The position numbers and the translations under genes are program-made. A stretch of 64,000 nucleotides of DNA. It comes from Selaginella tamariscina (taxonomy: Eukaryota > Streptophyta > Lycopodiopsida > Selaginellales > Selaginellaceae). This document shows positions 23,131 through 34,156 of the stretch, one piece after another (position 1 is the stretch's first letter; each line of letters begins with the position of its first letter). Location of the stretch: contig PUQB01000023.1 in assembly GCA_003024785.1 (NCBI GenBank), positions 375,274 through 439,273 of the forward strand, given 5' to 3'. The notes under the pieces were generated by a model. The model did no database searches. It saw nothing but the letters and a program-made list of their open reading frames with translations, and was not told the DNA's origin.

Positions 23131-23745
23131 TTGCTCCTCCTGCTTCTCCTTCTTCCGCTCCTGTAGCATAGGATCATCTCCAGCATCTTCGTCAGGTACA
23201 GGATGATCTCCGGGTTCATCTTCAACAGGCGCAGGAACAATACAAGTAGCATGCTGATGCTCACCGTCAGCCAGCACTTGCATACAAGATTGGTGATTTC
23301 GTGTAACTTCTTCGTCGACACATTCGCACCAACGGGCCTTCTTCTAAGTTAGATTTTCAACGATTGGGCCCTTACAGGATTGTGACGAAGGTTAATCCTG
23401 TAGCTTTTCGACTCGAGTTACCATCTACGGTGAAACTTCATCCTGTGTTTCACACTCCTTGTTGTATCATCCTTCTTCTCTTCCTGGTCGTGCTGCTTCT
23501 CCTCCCCTTCCTGTGGTCATTAACGATGAACCTGAGTATGAAGTTGCAGCCATCCTTGATTCTCGTCTTCATCGTCGCCAACTCCAATACTTGGTGGATT
23601 GGAAAGGTTATTTGCCTACCGATCGCATTTGGGAACCTGCATCCAACTTACTCCATGCTTCTTCCAAAGTTGCTGCTTTTCATCAGCATTATCCTGCTAA
23701 ACCAGGCCCTAAGACTCGTGGAACTCGTCCTTAGGGAGGAGGTGC
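23130..23745 (+). pseudogene. B2a integrase C-terminus and chromodomain
   Basis: The plus strand encodes LGPYRIV-type sequence ([19 protein letters not shown]), the GPY/F module of the integrase C-terminal domain. A chromodomain follows at 23534-23690: [37 protein letters not shown]. The aromatic and acidic positions of a chromodomain are intact. A purine-rich TTAGGGAGGAGGTGC tract abuts LTR 2. Confidence 0.88.
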
Positions 23746-24731
23746 TGTCACAACCCGATACAGGATTCCGGATACAGAATACAGGATGCAGGATACAGGA
23801 TACATGATACAGGATATAGGATACGGGTTATAGGATATACCTACAGGATATGCCTGTAGGATATTCCTACAGGATATACCTATAGGATATTCCTACAGGA
23901 TATACCTACAGGATATTCCTACAGGATATGTCTAGAGGATAAGGGTCACTATTCTTAGCCCATGACTAGATTAGACTCATGACCAGATTAGCTTGGAGTT
24001 GTGAGCATAAAAGCTCCGACCTAATTGTTGTACAATCAGTTACTATCAACACCAGTCTTATTACGATCATTCTTGTTCTTTTCTTGTTCGTGTCTTGCTC
24101 CTTGCCTCCTGCTCCTGTCTTGCTCCTGTTCCTATCCTGCTTTTGTCTTGCACTCGAATCCTGTCCTACTCCTTATTCCTGAGTTCCCAGTTCTTGTCCT
24201 GCTCCTATTCTGCTATCCTGTTCCGGTTCCTATCCAGCTCCTTGTCTTGTTATCCTGCTCCTTGTCCTGCTATCCTGCTCCGGTTCCTATCCAACTCCTT
24301 GTCTTGTTATCCTGCTCTTTGTCCTGCTATCCTGCTCCGGTTCTTATCCAGCTCCTTATCCTGCTATCCTGCTCCATTTCCTATCCTGCTATCTTGCTCC
24401 ATTTCTTATCCTGCTCCTTGTCCTGCTATCCTGCTCCGGTTCCTATCCTGCTCCTTGTCCTGCTATCCTGCTCCAGTTCCTATCCTGCTCCTTGTCCTGC
24501 TATCCTGCTCCAGTTCCTATCCTGCTCCTTGTCCTACTCCTGAGTTCCTGCTCCGGTTCCTATCTTGCTCCGGTTCTTATCCTACTCCGGTTCCTATCCT
24601 GCTCCTTGTCCTGCTCTTTGTTCTGCTCCTGAGTTCCAAGTTCCTATCCTGCTCCTTGTCCTGCTCCTGAGTCAAGCCTCCTTGTTCTCAGAATCCTGCT
24701 CACTCTCTTGTTCCTTGATCGTGGCTTGACA
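23746..24731 (+). repeat. B2 LTR 2, shared middle LTR (986 bp)
   Basis: It serves as 3' LTR of unit a and 5' LTR of unit b. TATA-like ATAAAA is at 24007 and AGTTACTATCAA at 24038-24049. It is longer than LTR 1 because U3 (CTACAGGATATAC units, 23780-23940) and the 3' half (TCCTGCTCCGGTTCCTATC units, 24170-24650) are expanded. The Pro/Cys/Leu-rich open frames here only reflect that repeat. Confidence 0.92.
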
Positions 24732-24745
24732 GTTTGATTATAACT
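24732..24745 (+). promoter_or_regulatory. B2b primer-binding site, degenerate
   Basis: GTTTGATTATAACT follows LTR 2. It matches the complement of the transcript start AGTTACTATCAA at all but two positions. Confidence 0.6.
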
Positions 24746-24828
24746 ACTTTCATAGCTCCCTGATTTTTTATTACTTTTTTTTTCCTTGATTCTCTTCCTT
24801 CGTTTTCCTCCTTTTTCTTTCATAGATC

Positions 24829-25740
24829 ATGGTTGATTTTGAGCGTTTTCAACATGAGCACCAAATGTTGCTTCATGAACTGGCCACTTTATGCCAAGTG
24901 ATCACTGATCTGCAAAGTTCCACCAACGCGGCGCATGCAGCTGCTGATGCATCCTCCAAGGCTGTTGCGCAGGCTCTCTCAAGCATCTATGATTCCTCTC
25001 CACCGAACTTTTCTTCAGAGCCGAAGATCAGCATGCCAAAAAGTTCAGTGGCAATCGTGCCGATTCCAAGGTTTCCTGAATCAGATCCGGCTCTTGATCC
25101 GCATGCAACCATGCCGCTACTCGACTGATGCAGAAAAGGTTGGCCTTTTGACATCCTTACTAGTTGGATCTCCACTGGCTTGGGTTGCTCCTTGATGGAC
25201 GACTTTGAAGGATTTATGGCTGCCTTTGAAGCCTATTTTGGAGAGATTCCCGATAAGTACCGTCTGCATGCACGAAGTTACGGAAGCTCACACAAAGATC
25301 CAGACCAGCTTCCGTTTATGCATCCGAATTTCAACAATTTGCACGAACATTCCATGGGACGAGACTGCATTGATCGAACACTTCCGTTTGGGGTTGAGGA
25401 TGACATGAAGGACCTTCTCCTTACGTTACCGGATGCTCAAACATTAACAAAGATCATGCAACAAGCCGTTCACTGCGACAACCGTTTGTTCAAGCGTCGT
25501 CAAGAAAAATCTCGTCACAGTTCCTGCAAGCCAATCCTACAGCTGTGGCACATGTTCCTGCGACCTTCTGGAGTAGTCCCTATGGAGATTGAGAAATACA
25601 AGTGTGGTCCACTTTCAACTGCGAAAAAGCAACGCCGTTGCAGTGAAAACTTATGCTTGTATTGTGGTGAAGTAGGACATAAGGTGGCGGAATGTCCTGC
25701 TAAAGCCAGAAAGTTCAAGCGTGCGAAGTTAAAGCCGAAG
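24829..25740 (+). pseudogene. B2b gag with CCHC knuckle
   Basis: It starts with ATG at 24829 (MVDFERFQHEHQMLLHEL) and runs about 100 codons before the first frame change near 25080. The core continues at 25180-25500 (DMKDLLLTLPDAQTLTKIMQ), and the knuckle CLYCGEVGHKVAEC lies near 25652. Three or more indels break the frame. Confidence 0.85.
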
Positions 25741-25759
25741 TTCAATGTCCACTCGTTTA

Positions 25760-26300
25760 GGAGCCGCGAAGTTGGACATAGGTGCAGGCTCCATTGGTGT
25801 TGCTCATACCATTTCATCACTCAAGTTTCCTATACACATTCACCTCAACGATCGAAGAGCTCAAGGAGGTTGCCCTGTTAGACACTGGTGCAAATGCATG
25901 CTTCATGGGTGACACTTTTACAACTTAACATGGCATTCCGATGGTGAAGTTAAAGCGTGCAGTTCCTGTAGAGGTGGCCGATGATCGTCTGATTGCTTCT
26001 GGCGCAGTTACCCATGCTACCAAACCTCTCTTTTGCAGTCATGGCGCATTCAACTATTCGATTTCCTTCAACTTAATCAAGACTCGGTCGACTCCCATCA
26101 TTTTGGGCATGCCATGGTTCGTGGTTGCAAATCCTCAGATCGACTGGAGGTCTAGGACGCTCATGTTTTCCTCTCCGGCAGCCAGGATCAATCCTGTACC
26201 TTCCTGTGTGCAGGATACATCCTTAGTATCTGAGGCAGTACAAGCGACAGGATTGATTGTGCCTGTTCCTGTACCAGTATTAAAAACTCCTCCTTGACAG
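25760..26300 (+). pseudogene. B2b aspartic protease and start of spacer
   Basis: The catalytic LLDTGANACFM segment is near 25875-25910. The frame at 25941-26297 carries ILGMPWFVVANPQIDWRSR and the start of the Pro-rich spacer. The spacer ends near 26470 and joins the end of the RNase H-integrase linker, so RT and RNase H are deleted. Confidence 0.82.
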
Positions 26301-26503
26301 GATTCACCTCATGTCAGTTCCTCAGCACATCCGCAGGCTTTCTCCATTCCTGTAAGTTCGCGGATTCTGTATAGGGTTCTTCCAATCCTGTATCAGTGTC
26401 GAAGGTTCCTCCTCGACAGGATTCACCTCTTTTCCATTCATCAGCACTACAGGTTCATCAGGCTCCAGCAGATTCAACACTTCTACAAGACATCCATTCG
26501 TAG

Positions 26504-27580
26504 TTGGCTACAAACAACTTGGCAAGGAATGTGTTCTCACACATTAGTCCTGACATCGCAAGCTCCTCTTCCTCCAGTTCCCGTTTAGACTACAAGTTGT
26601 TTGCCATACAGGACGGACTCTTGTACCGGGAAGGTCTCCTATACGTTCATGTTGGTGTTTGCAGGACTCGTGTGGTACAGGATTGTCATGATACCCCGAC
26701 TACAGGACATTTTGGAGTGGCCAAGACAGTGGAGTTGGTGACTTGCAATTATTGATGACCTGGGTTGCGAGGTTTTGTGGAAAGGTTTGTACGGAGCTGT
26801 GACACCTGTAACAGGTCAAAGATGCCTCGTCATGCATCCTCTAGTCTTCTTCATCCTCTTCCTGTTCCTTCTGCTCCTTGGAGATCCATTTCTATGGATT
26901 TCCTCACAAATCTTCCTCCTCGTGGATTCGATGCAGTTCTTGTGGTGGTTGACCGTTTCACCAAGCAGGCTCATTTCCTATCCTGCAACAAGACAGCTAC
27001 AGGTCAGACAACTGCTGAGTTGGTGATCCGTGAAGTGTTTCGACATCATGGTCTTCCTGAGAGCATTGTTTCCGATCGAGGTCCACAATTCATGTCCAAA
27101 TTTTGGCGAGAGCTTCTTCGGAGTCTACAGGTTAAAGCGGATCTTTCTTCAGGATATCATCCGCAAACTGATGGGCAGTCCGAACACACAATTCAGACCT
27201 TGGAACAATATCTTCGTTGCTTCATCAGTTACTAGCAGGACGACTAGTTGGACCTTCTTCAATGGCGGAGTTTGCCTACAACAACTCTGTTCACGCATCT
27301 ACAAGACAAACACCTTTCTTTGCTCTTACAGGCCACCATCCACGTTTTGACTTTGCTCCTCCTGCTTCTCCTTCTTCCGCTCCTGCAGTACAGATTGTCT
27401 CCAGCATCTTTGTCAGGTACAGGATGATCTCCGGGTTTATCTTCAGCAGGCACAGGAATGATACAAGCATCATGCTAATGCTCACCGTCAGCCGGCACCT
27501 ACATACAAAATTGGTGATCTCATGTGGCTTCTTCGTCGACACATTCGCACCAACAGGCCTTCTTCTAAGTTGGATTTTCA
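26504..27580 (+). pseudogene. B2b integrase
   Basis: The frame at 26504-26755 carries [19 protein letters not shown] and the first half of the zinc domain ([11 protein letters not shown]). The frame at 26765-27235 carries SCDTCNRSK, MDFLTNLPP, SDRGPQF and QSEHTIQTLEQ, where the catalytic Asp, Asp and Glu are kept. TAG codons end both frames. The rest follows in other frames (27217-27624, [18 protein letters not shown]). Confidence 0.85.
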
Positions 27581-27970
27581 ATGATTGGGCCCTTACAAGA
27601 TTGTGGCGGAGGTTAATCCTGTAGCTTTCCGACTCGAGTTACCATCTATGGTGAAACTTCATCCTGTGTTTCACACCTCCTTGTTGGAGCCGTATCATCC
27701 TTCTTCTCTTCCTGGTCATGCTGTTTCTCCTCCCCTTCCTGTGGTCATTGACGGTGAACCTGAGTATGAAGTTGCAGCCATCCTTGATTCTCGTCTTCAT
27801 CGCCGCCAATCCAATACTTGGTGGATTGGAAAGGTTATTTGCCTATCGATCGCACTTGGAAACCTGCATCCAACTTACTCCATGCTTCTTCCAAAGTTGC
27901 TGCTTTTCATGGCGTTATCCTGCTAAACCAGGTCCCAAGACTCGTGGAACTCGTCTTAGGGAGGAGGTGC
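27580..27970 (+). pseudogene. B2b chromodomain
   Basis: The frame at 27585-27926 gives [31 protein letters not shown] and then [18 protein letters not shown] before a one-base deletion. The rest of the chromodomain lies in the next frame. The purine-rich tract and LTR 3 follow at once. Confidence 0.85.
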
Positions 27971-28795
27971 TGTCATGACCCGATACAGGATACATGATAC
28001 GACATACAAGATTTAGCCTACAGGATACGGGATACAGGATTTGGCCCACAGGATATGCCACAGGATATTCCTGTAGGATATTCCCACATGATATGCTTAC
28101 AGGATATTCCTATAGGATAAGGATGGCTAGTGACTAGATTAGGCTCATGACCAGATTAGCTTAGATTTGTGAGCATAAAAGCTCCGACCTAATTGTTGTA
28201 CAATCAGTTACTATCAACACCAGTCATTCTACGATCATTCTAATTTCTTGTTCTTGTCTCATTCTTGTCTCGCTCCTTGCCTCCTGCTCTTGTCTTGCTC
28301 TCAGATCTTATTCTGCTCCCGGATCCTATCCTGTTCCTGTTTTGCATGGGTCCTGTCCTGTTCTTGTCTTGCTCCTGAATCCTGTCCTACTCCTGATTCC
28401 TGAGTTCCCAATTCTTATTCTGCTATCCAGCTCCGGTTCCTATCCAGCTCCTTGTCCTGCTATCCTGCTCCAGTTCCTATCCTGCTCCTTGTCTTACTCC
28501 TAAGTTCCTAGTTCCTATCCTGCTCCGTTCCTATCCAGCTCCTTGTTTGCTATCCTGCTCCTTGTCCTACTATCTTGCTCCAGTTCCTATCCTGCTCCTT
28601 GTCCTACTCCTGAGTTCCTAGTTCCTATCTGCTCTGGTTCCTATCCTGCTCCAGTTCCTATCATGTTCCTTGTCCTACTCCTTGTTCTGTTCCTGAGTTC
28701 CAAGTTCCTATCCTACTCCTTGTCTTACTCTTGAGTCAAGCCTCCTTGTTCTCGAAATCCTGCTCACTTCCTTGTTCCTGGATCATGGCTTGACA
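27971..28795 (+). repeat. B2 LTR 3 (825 bp)
   Basis: It starts TGTCATGACC and ends TGGCTTGACA. ATAAAA is near 28175 and AGTTACTATCAA at 28206-28217. The internal CTGCTCC/TTCCTATCC tract is of intermediate length. Confidence 0.92.
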
Positions 28796-29160
28796 CAGTC
28801 GAGCAAGGAACGCGGACCTGTCCAGGCCCCATAGGACCCACCATAAACCACCATGGAGTTAGAGGCACACATCTAACTACATGCTCAACCCTCGCAATAA
28901 GGGAATAGCAGTTACAACGCTCACAAGAGTGGATGTGGGAGCTAGAGGCCCAACTTAAGCAAATTCAGGAGTACCATGCAGGGTTCAAGGCAAGGCTATA
29001 GAGGGCAACCACGCTACGAGATGCGAGCATCGCAGCCCTGCAGTTGAAACTGATTGCAATAGAGAGTAAGATCACCATATATTGCCAGCACTATGGGGTC
29101 AATTGCTGAGGGCATGGCTCAAGGATGTGCCACAAATAAGTTCGGGCATCTAATTGAAGG
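28796..29160 (+). mobile_element. element A internal 3' end
   Basis: The region between B2 and the right LTR of A. A plus-strand frame with stops encodes a helical stretch (WELEAQLKQIQEYHAGFKAR, IAALQLKLIAIESKI), possibly a coiled coil. Its last 130 bases recur at 33424-33549 next to the third LTR copy. Confidence 0.6.
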
Positions 29161-29854
29161 TGGATTGACCACCATCAAACTGCCAATTGGCGCAAATGAG
29201 TGATGGGATGGAGCGATCAAGCGGGGAAGGTACAACAAGTATTGACCGACAATGATAGCTGTTAAGTGGCGCTTAACCTAGGCATAGATCCAATCATTCG
29301 AATCAATTACCAAGGTACTCAGGACAACATACATGAGGGAAGCGCTTAATGCTATAAGCAAAACAATGTCACAAGGCAGCAGACTAGTGAGAGAGTGCCA
29401 CCTGGAACTAAGCACTGCCCAACCCACTATATAAGCAGGAAGGATGGTAGTGTATTGGGGTCCTTCTAGTCAATATTCTTCTTTGTATCTTACTCCACCT
29501 TCTATGGGGCCACACTGTATCTGGACAAGTAATATATGTATATCTCTAGACTTTATGTCCCTTCATCTCCCCATCTCCCCCATCTTTCCCAATTACTCCT
29601 CTTGCTCCACTCCCAACCCAATGTGATACCATCAAGGGGGCAACAACATTGCGCATAGTGGAACTCCTACACACATGTACATGAGCCCTCACAACATTTG
29701 GGTAGAGGCCATCACAGCACCTCCTAGTGCTCTTGAGGCAAAGGCCGGCTCATTGGCATGGACCCCTAGAATTGGACACTGGTAATAGTGTCCTAGCGAC
29801 CACCAAGGCTTTATAAGTCACCCCATGTCTGGCCTGCAAAATCCCCGATGACCA
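29161..29854 (+). mobile_element. element A, right LTR
   Basis: Matches 9618-10289 from TGG to ACCA. The TATA box CTATATAAG is near 29430. It is followed by AAGTA and by AT-rich flank that is duplicated after the third LTR at 34157. Confidence 0.88.
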
Positions 29855-31025
29855 AAGTATCAACTCACTTTTGCTTAATAATGAATTTTTATAAAGAAAG
29901 GACTTTTAGCTCATTTTGTGTGTGTACATATAACATGTATGGTTTACTAGCTTTTTCATTCATGAAAGCTTATGTAATTGAAAAATTCAAGATACTTTAG
30001 TAATTTAAAACCTTACTTATAATATATATATACACACGAGTCTTCTTACCATAAATAAATCTGTTACACAATGAATGTTCTTAGAATACCTTAAAAAAAT
30101 TTTGATATCAATTTCACTATATTTTAGTAGTTCACAATATGTATTGCCTCATGTGACAAATTGGGGATTAAAAAGCCTTTTCAATGTGCATTGGTGGGCA
30201 TAGGTGCATTGCGTGCGTGTGTGTGCTTGTGTATATAGTACTTAGTGCTAGTTTGCACCCACCTTTAACATAATAACATATTTAAATTTTTTTTATGTAA
30301 ATTTGTTTCGCACTCATCTAAAGTGTGCCACTTTAAGTATTTTACACGTGCATTAACCTTTTTCTTAACATAAATTTTGATGTTATGAGTGTTGGATTCG
30401 CACTAATACTTATGTATTTAAGAAAATATAATACATCTCATGTGTACATAAAATTAAAATTTTCTATATTTATATTTATATGTAACACTGTGAATTTATT
30501 ATATGGAAAATTAATATTTATAAAATTATATGTAATTGACGATAAGAGTAATATAAGTATTCCATTAATAAATATATTAATCTATATTATATTATGTGTT
30601 TATATTAAATATATAAATTTGTATTATAAGATTAATTAATGCTTAATACATAGATCCTATAAAATTTTATGGAATACATTTATAAATATTAAAAATTTTA
30701 AAATATATATAATTATTAATTAATAAAAATAATATGGTGTATAGCCTAAACTTTAAATGTTAAGTGTAACTGAAGTGACTTCATAAAGTTAATATATAAC
30801 TGTTTTCCATGTAATTTTGGTGTGAATGCAACATATATAACATAAATTAAAGTTATGTATAAGTCATATGCAAACGTAAAAAACCCATAGAAATTACCCT
30901 TAACTCTTGTGCAAAACGGCCATATATGACAATAAGAAACAATTTCAATACTTAATAATATACATGTGTATATTATACTTAGCTTTTTCTTCCAATTTAA
31001 ACATGAATGAGATTACACTTATGTG
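29855..31025. repeat. AT-rich spacer, duplicated (copy 1)
   Basis: AT-rich DNA downstream of element A, repeated at 34157-35345 with scattered indels. The short open frames (for example 30385-30639) are not kept in the second copy, so I do not call them genes. Confidence 0.75.
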
Positions 31026-32239
31026 TCACAATAGGTGTGTGATATGTTTTACACCTTCTCCACTTCCTTGGCGCGGACTCAGGACCTTCGTTGGTACCAG
31101 TTTCCATGGATGAAACATGGTGATGGTATCCACTTCATCATACTCATCTTCACATGCATGTGCACGCATATAGGTGAGTAATGTGGTTACCACCACTGGC
31201 TGATCTAAAGTATGTAGTATATCACTAATGCTTGGTCCCTCATCAAGTGTATATTCCCAGTCACATGCGTGCCCTTGAAAATAATACTGAGAAGCCCACA
31301 TTAAGCCTTTTAAATACTCCATCCCAACATTACTTGAATGGGGGCTTAGGGTTTCATCTAGAAACTTCTTTTTGTAGAACTTTCAAGTATTTTTGAAGTC
31401 GTTCAAGCTTTAATACACCATATTCAATAAGACACCCTCCCATATCTGGACGAACAAGAGCATATACCGTTCTTAAGTCATGGATTGTCACAGAGGATCC
31501 CAACGGAGGTAGATAGTCGTTTCCCAACAAAAACGATAAGAACACGAAATCCTGCACATTTCCCTTGCTTATGGTTACTGAAGCATTCTCTATCTGGAGA
31601 TCTCTTATCAACCCCTGGCTAAGCATATTGATTCTAATAAACTTTTTGACTCTTGCTTGTGAGCCCCATCTGGTCTTAATATATAAATCTTATCCGAAAA
31701 CCGATGCGCCAGAGATAGCATCACTAGATCTGCATCCCGCCCATAGAAGCAATGAAGTGACCTTGTGTCGGATCCCTTTAGACTTGTATAATAGTTGAAA
31801 TATTGCAGTATCTTATGTTCTCCTTCTCCTGGTATTCTTGAGCCGGAGATAACAACTTTCAACATGCTCCAATGGTTGTTTGTCCTCATTTTTTTTTCTA
31901 CAAATTCCTTGAACTCCGCCTCAAACTCTACCTTGAACAATTTCATGTCGAAGTTTAGCGGTTGTATGTTAACTCCTCTCTTTTGGCAAGGGCTTTTGCC
32001 ATCCAGTGCTATGAACAATAGTCGAGATGGCGCAACTGTAGATATGAGCTCCTCTAGGGCTGCAAGAACCATCTGAGAGACTCTTCTGTGCGTTGAAGGA
32101 GGGTTAGCTTCTACAATGTCATGGATAAATTACTGCCATCTATGTATAGTGCATAAAATGAGGATTTCAAATACTTTGCATGAATCACTGCCTTGCTATG
32201 TCTTGAAATTACCCATCGGAAGAATCCTGGGACGCCCAT
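31026..32239 (-). pseudogene. XRN-like 5'-3' exoribonuclease, copy 1 (intronless, truncated, frameshifted)
   Basis: Read on the minus strand from ATG at 32239, this encodes the N-terminal nuclease region of the XRN family: MGVPGFFRWVISRHSK, DGSNFIHDI, VISGSRIPGEGEHKI and YGRDADLVMLSLAHRF. The conserved acidic metal-binding clusters are present. The middle segment follows (DFVFLSFLLGNDYLPPL, EYLKGLMWASQYYFQG, WEYTLDEGPSISD). It stops at about 400 codons, whereas cellular XRN1/XRN2 proteins are about 900 residues or more. There is no intron. One-base deletions near 32125 and 31642 break the frame at places where copy 2 is intact. XRN enzymes degrade 5'-monophosphate RNA. Confidence 0.88.
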
Positions 32240-32299
32240 GTTATTATAAGAAGAATGTATGAGAAACTCTATGAAATGCGCAATATCCCTTCTCTTTGT

Positions 32300-32400
32300 A
32301 ACATGCGCAAAACCCTATATATAAGTTATGGGAGGAACGTATGTAAAACCTATATATAAGTCATGGGAGGAATGTGTGTAAAACCCTAAAGTGACACGTG
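32300..32400 (-). promoter_or_regulatory. tandem TATA-like repeats upstream of XRN copy 1
   Basis: A unit of about 37 bases containing ACCTATATATAAG, TATGGGAGGAA and TGTAAAACC occurs two to three times, 75-160 bases upstream of the XRN start. TATATATA reads as a TATA box on the minus strand. The same arrangement precedes copy 2 at about 36625-36700. Confidence 0.4.
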
Positions 32401-32654
32401 CAATATCCCTTCTCTCTCTGACCATATTTTAAAATTTTTATTAAATAATTAGTTAATAGATTGGATTTTCAATTATATACCATTGTATAATTGCATAAAG
32501 AATTGATTATATTATTCTATTTCAAGATTTTTAGAAAAATGAGGAAAAGACTATTAAAAATATTTTAAATGTAATTTTATATTTATAATTATTTTATAAT
32601 TTTTATATTTAAAATTTAAGACAAGGTACCATATTTTAAGTATTGTTGTTAATT

Positions 32655-33418
32655 TTCACCCTGTGTATGTGTATATGTGTGTGTGAAAGAGAGATCTTCA
32701 ATATATAAATAAATGCAGTGTATGTCTTACACAACATATATCTGGTCTTTATATTTAAAACTTTCGTATAATACACACACATACATAAAAATTTCACCCT
32801 GCATGTACATGTGTGTGCGTGAGAAGAGACACACACACTATAACCTTCATATTTATACATTATCTATATTAAGTATTGTACAAATACTATAGAAAATATT
32901 ATAGCAAGTTTTCAATATAATAGATGCCAATACATATATATATGAATGTATTATAATATAATGTGAAAGTTTTATTTAAAATGTGCCATGTTTAAAACTT
33001 TTAAAGTTGATGCGTTCACTTAGGTTTTCTAACAACAATTAGATAAAATAAAATTGTGTTTTAAAGAAGATAATAACAAATTATATTTCATATGTGCATA
33101 AAAAAAGTTTATATTATACATTATGATTTTTATAAATGTTTATGCATTACCAATTTTTATTGGGTTTAATAAATTAAACTTCAATTATAATAATATTGAT
33201 TCAGTAAATTTGCTATACAAAAATTAGATATTGTTTTATTTGTTGATAATTTTAATTCTTAAAAAACCAATAAATTTATTAATGATTCAAAATTCTCAAT
33301 TATAATAGAAATAGTGAATATTCCACATTGCGTGGATGTAGCAGTTTAAGAGACTTTCATCAAACCTAGCACGTTTGGTTCATTGAAGACACTGCAGTTT
33401 ACGCCAGATACCGAGGCG
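32655..33418 (+). pseudogene. PUX8-like duplicate, upstream region and broken exon 1
   Basis: Homologous to 50935-51735, the 5' flank and exon 1 of the PUX8-like gene: same CA/TG block, same AATAGTGAATATTCCACATTG, same leader. The exon is cut at about 33418, after the equivalent of GCCAGATAACGAGGCG, where sequence from the end of element A begins. The ATG region is altered (ACTGCAGTTTACGCC versus GCGATGGAGTTTGCGCC). The rest of this duplicate lies at 37400-38870. Confidence 0.8.
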
Positions 33419-34156
33419 CAGTTCGCAGCCGCAGTTGAAACTGATTGCAATGAGAGTAAGATCACCATATTCGATAGCACTACGGGGTAATGGTTGAGGG
33501 CATGGCTCGAGGATGTGCCAACAAATAAGTCCAGGCATATGGTTGAAGGTGGTTGACCACCATTAACTGCCAATTGGCACAAATGAGTGATGGGATGGAA
33601 TGATCAAGCAGGAAGGTACAGCAAGTACTGAACGACAATGATAGTTGTTAAGTGGCACTTAACTTAGGCATAGATTTGATCGTTCAAATCAATTACCAAA
33701 GTACTCGAGACAACATGCATGAGGGAGGTGCTTAATGCTATAAGCAAAACGATGTCACAAGGTAGTAGACTAGTGAGAGAGTGCCACCTGGAATTAAGCA
33801 TTGCCCAACCCACTATATAAGCAGGAAGGCTAGTAGTGTGTTGGGGGTCCTTCTAGTCAATATTCTTCTTTGTATCTTACTCCACCTTCTATAGGGCCAC
33901 ATTGTATCTGGCCAAGCAATATATGTATATCTCTAGATTCTTTATGTCCCTCATCTCCCCCATCTCTCCCAATTACTCTCCTCTTGCTCCACTCCCAACC
34001 CAATGTGATACCATCACAGCACCTCCTAGTGCTCTTGAGGCAAAGGCTGACTCATTGGCACGGACCCTTAGGATTGGAAACTGGTAATAGTGTCCTAGCG
34101 ACCACCAAGGCTTTGTAAGTCACCCCATCTCTGGCCTGTAAAGTCCCCGATCACCA
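33419..34156 (+). mobile_element. element A 3' end plus LTR, third copy
   Basis: 33424-33549 repeats the last 130 bases inside element A, and 33550-34156 repeats its LTR with an internal deletion of about 80 bases near 34010. It is followed by the same AAGTA-CAACTCAC flank as the right LTR of A, so it arose by segmental duplication and not by a fresh insertion. Confidence 0.88.

Larger units (their letters stand above)
20471..28795 (+). mobile_element. chromovirus B2 complex: LTR-internal-LTR-internal-LTR
   Basis: Three same-orientation B-type LTRs (20471-21024, 23746-24731, 27971-28795) enclose two internal regions that share the middle LTR. Both internal regions have lost pol segments: unit a lacks RT, RNase H and most of integrase; unit b lacks RT and RNase H. 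The outermost flanks (AATGT left, CAGTC right) do not match, so this is not a simple single insertion. Unequal recombination between neighbouring or allelic copies is the simplest explanation. Confidence 0.9.

Noticed and set aside
29444..29626. Small open frame near the right LTR of element A, also at 33870-34118
   Set aside because: It lies inside the LTR and is not preserved between LTR copies.
30385..30639. 84-codon hydrophobic frame in AT-rich DNA
   Set aside because: The duplicated copy at about 34690 is broken, and the composition is that of the AT-rich background.
30240..30840. Possible second MITE with GTTTGCACCCACC and GGTGTGAATGCAAC ends
   Set aside because: The ends are only weakly complementary and no target duplication is visible.
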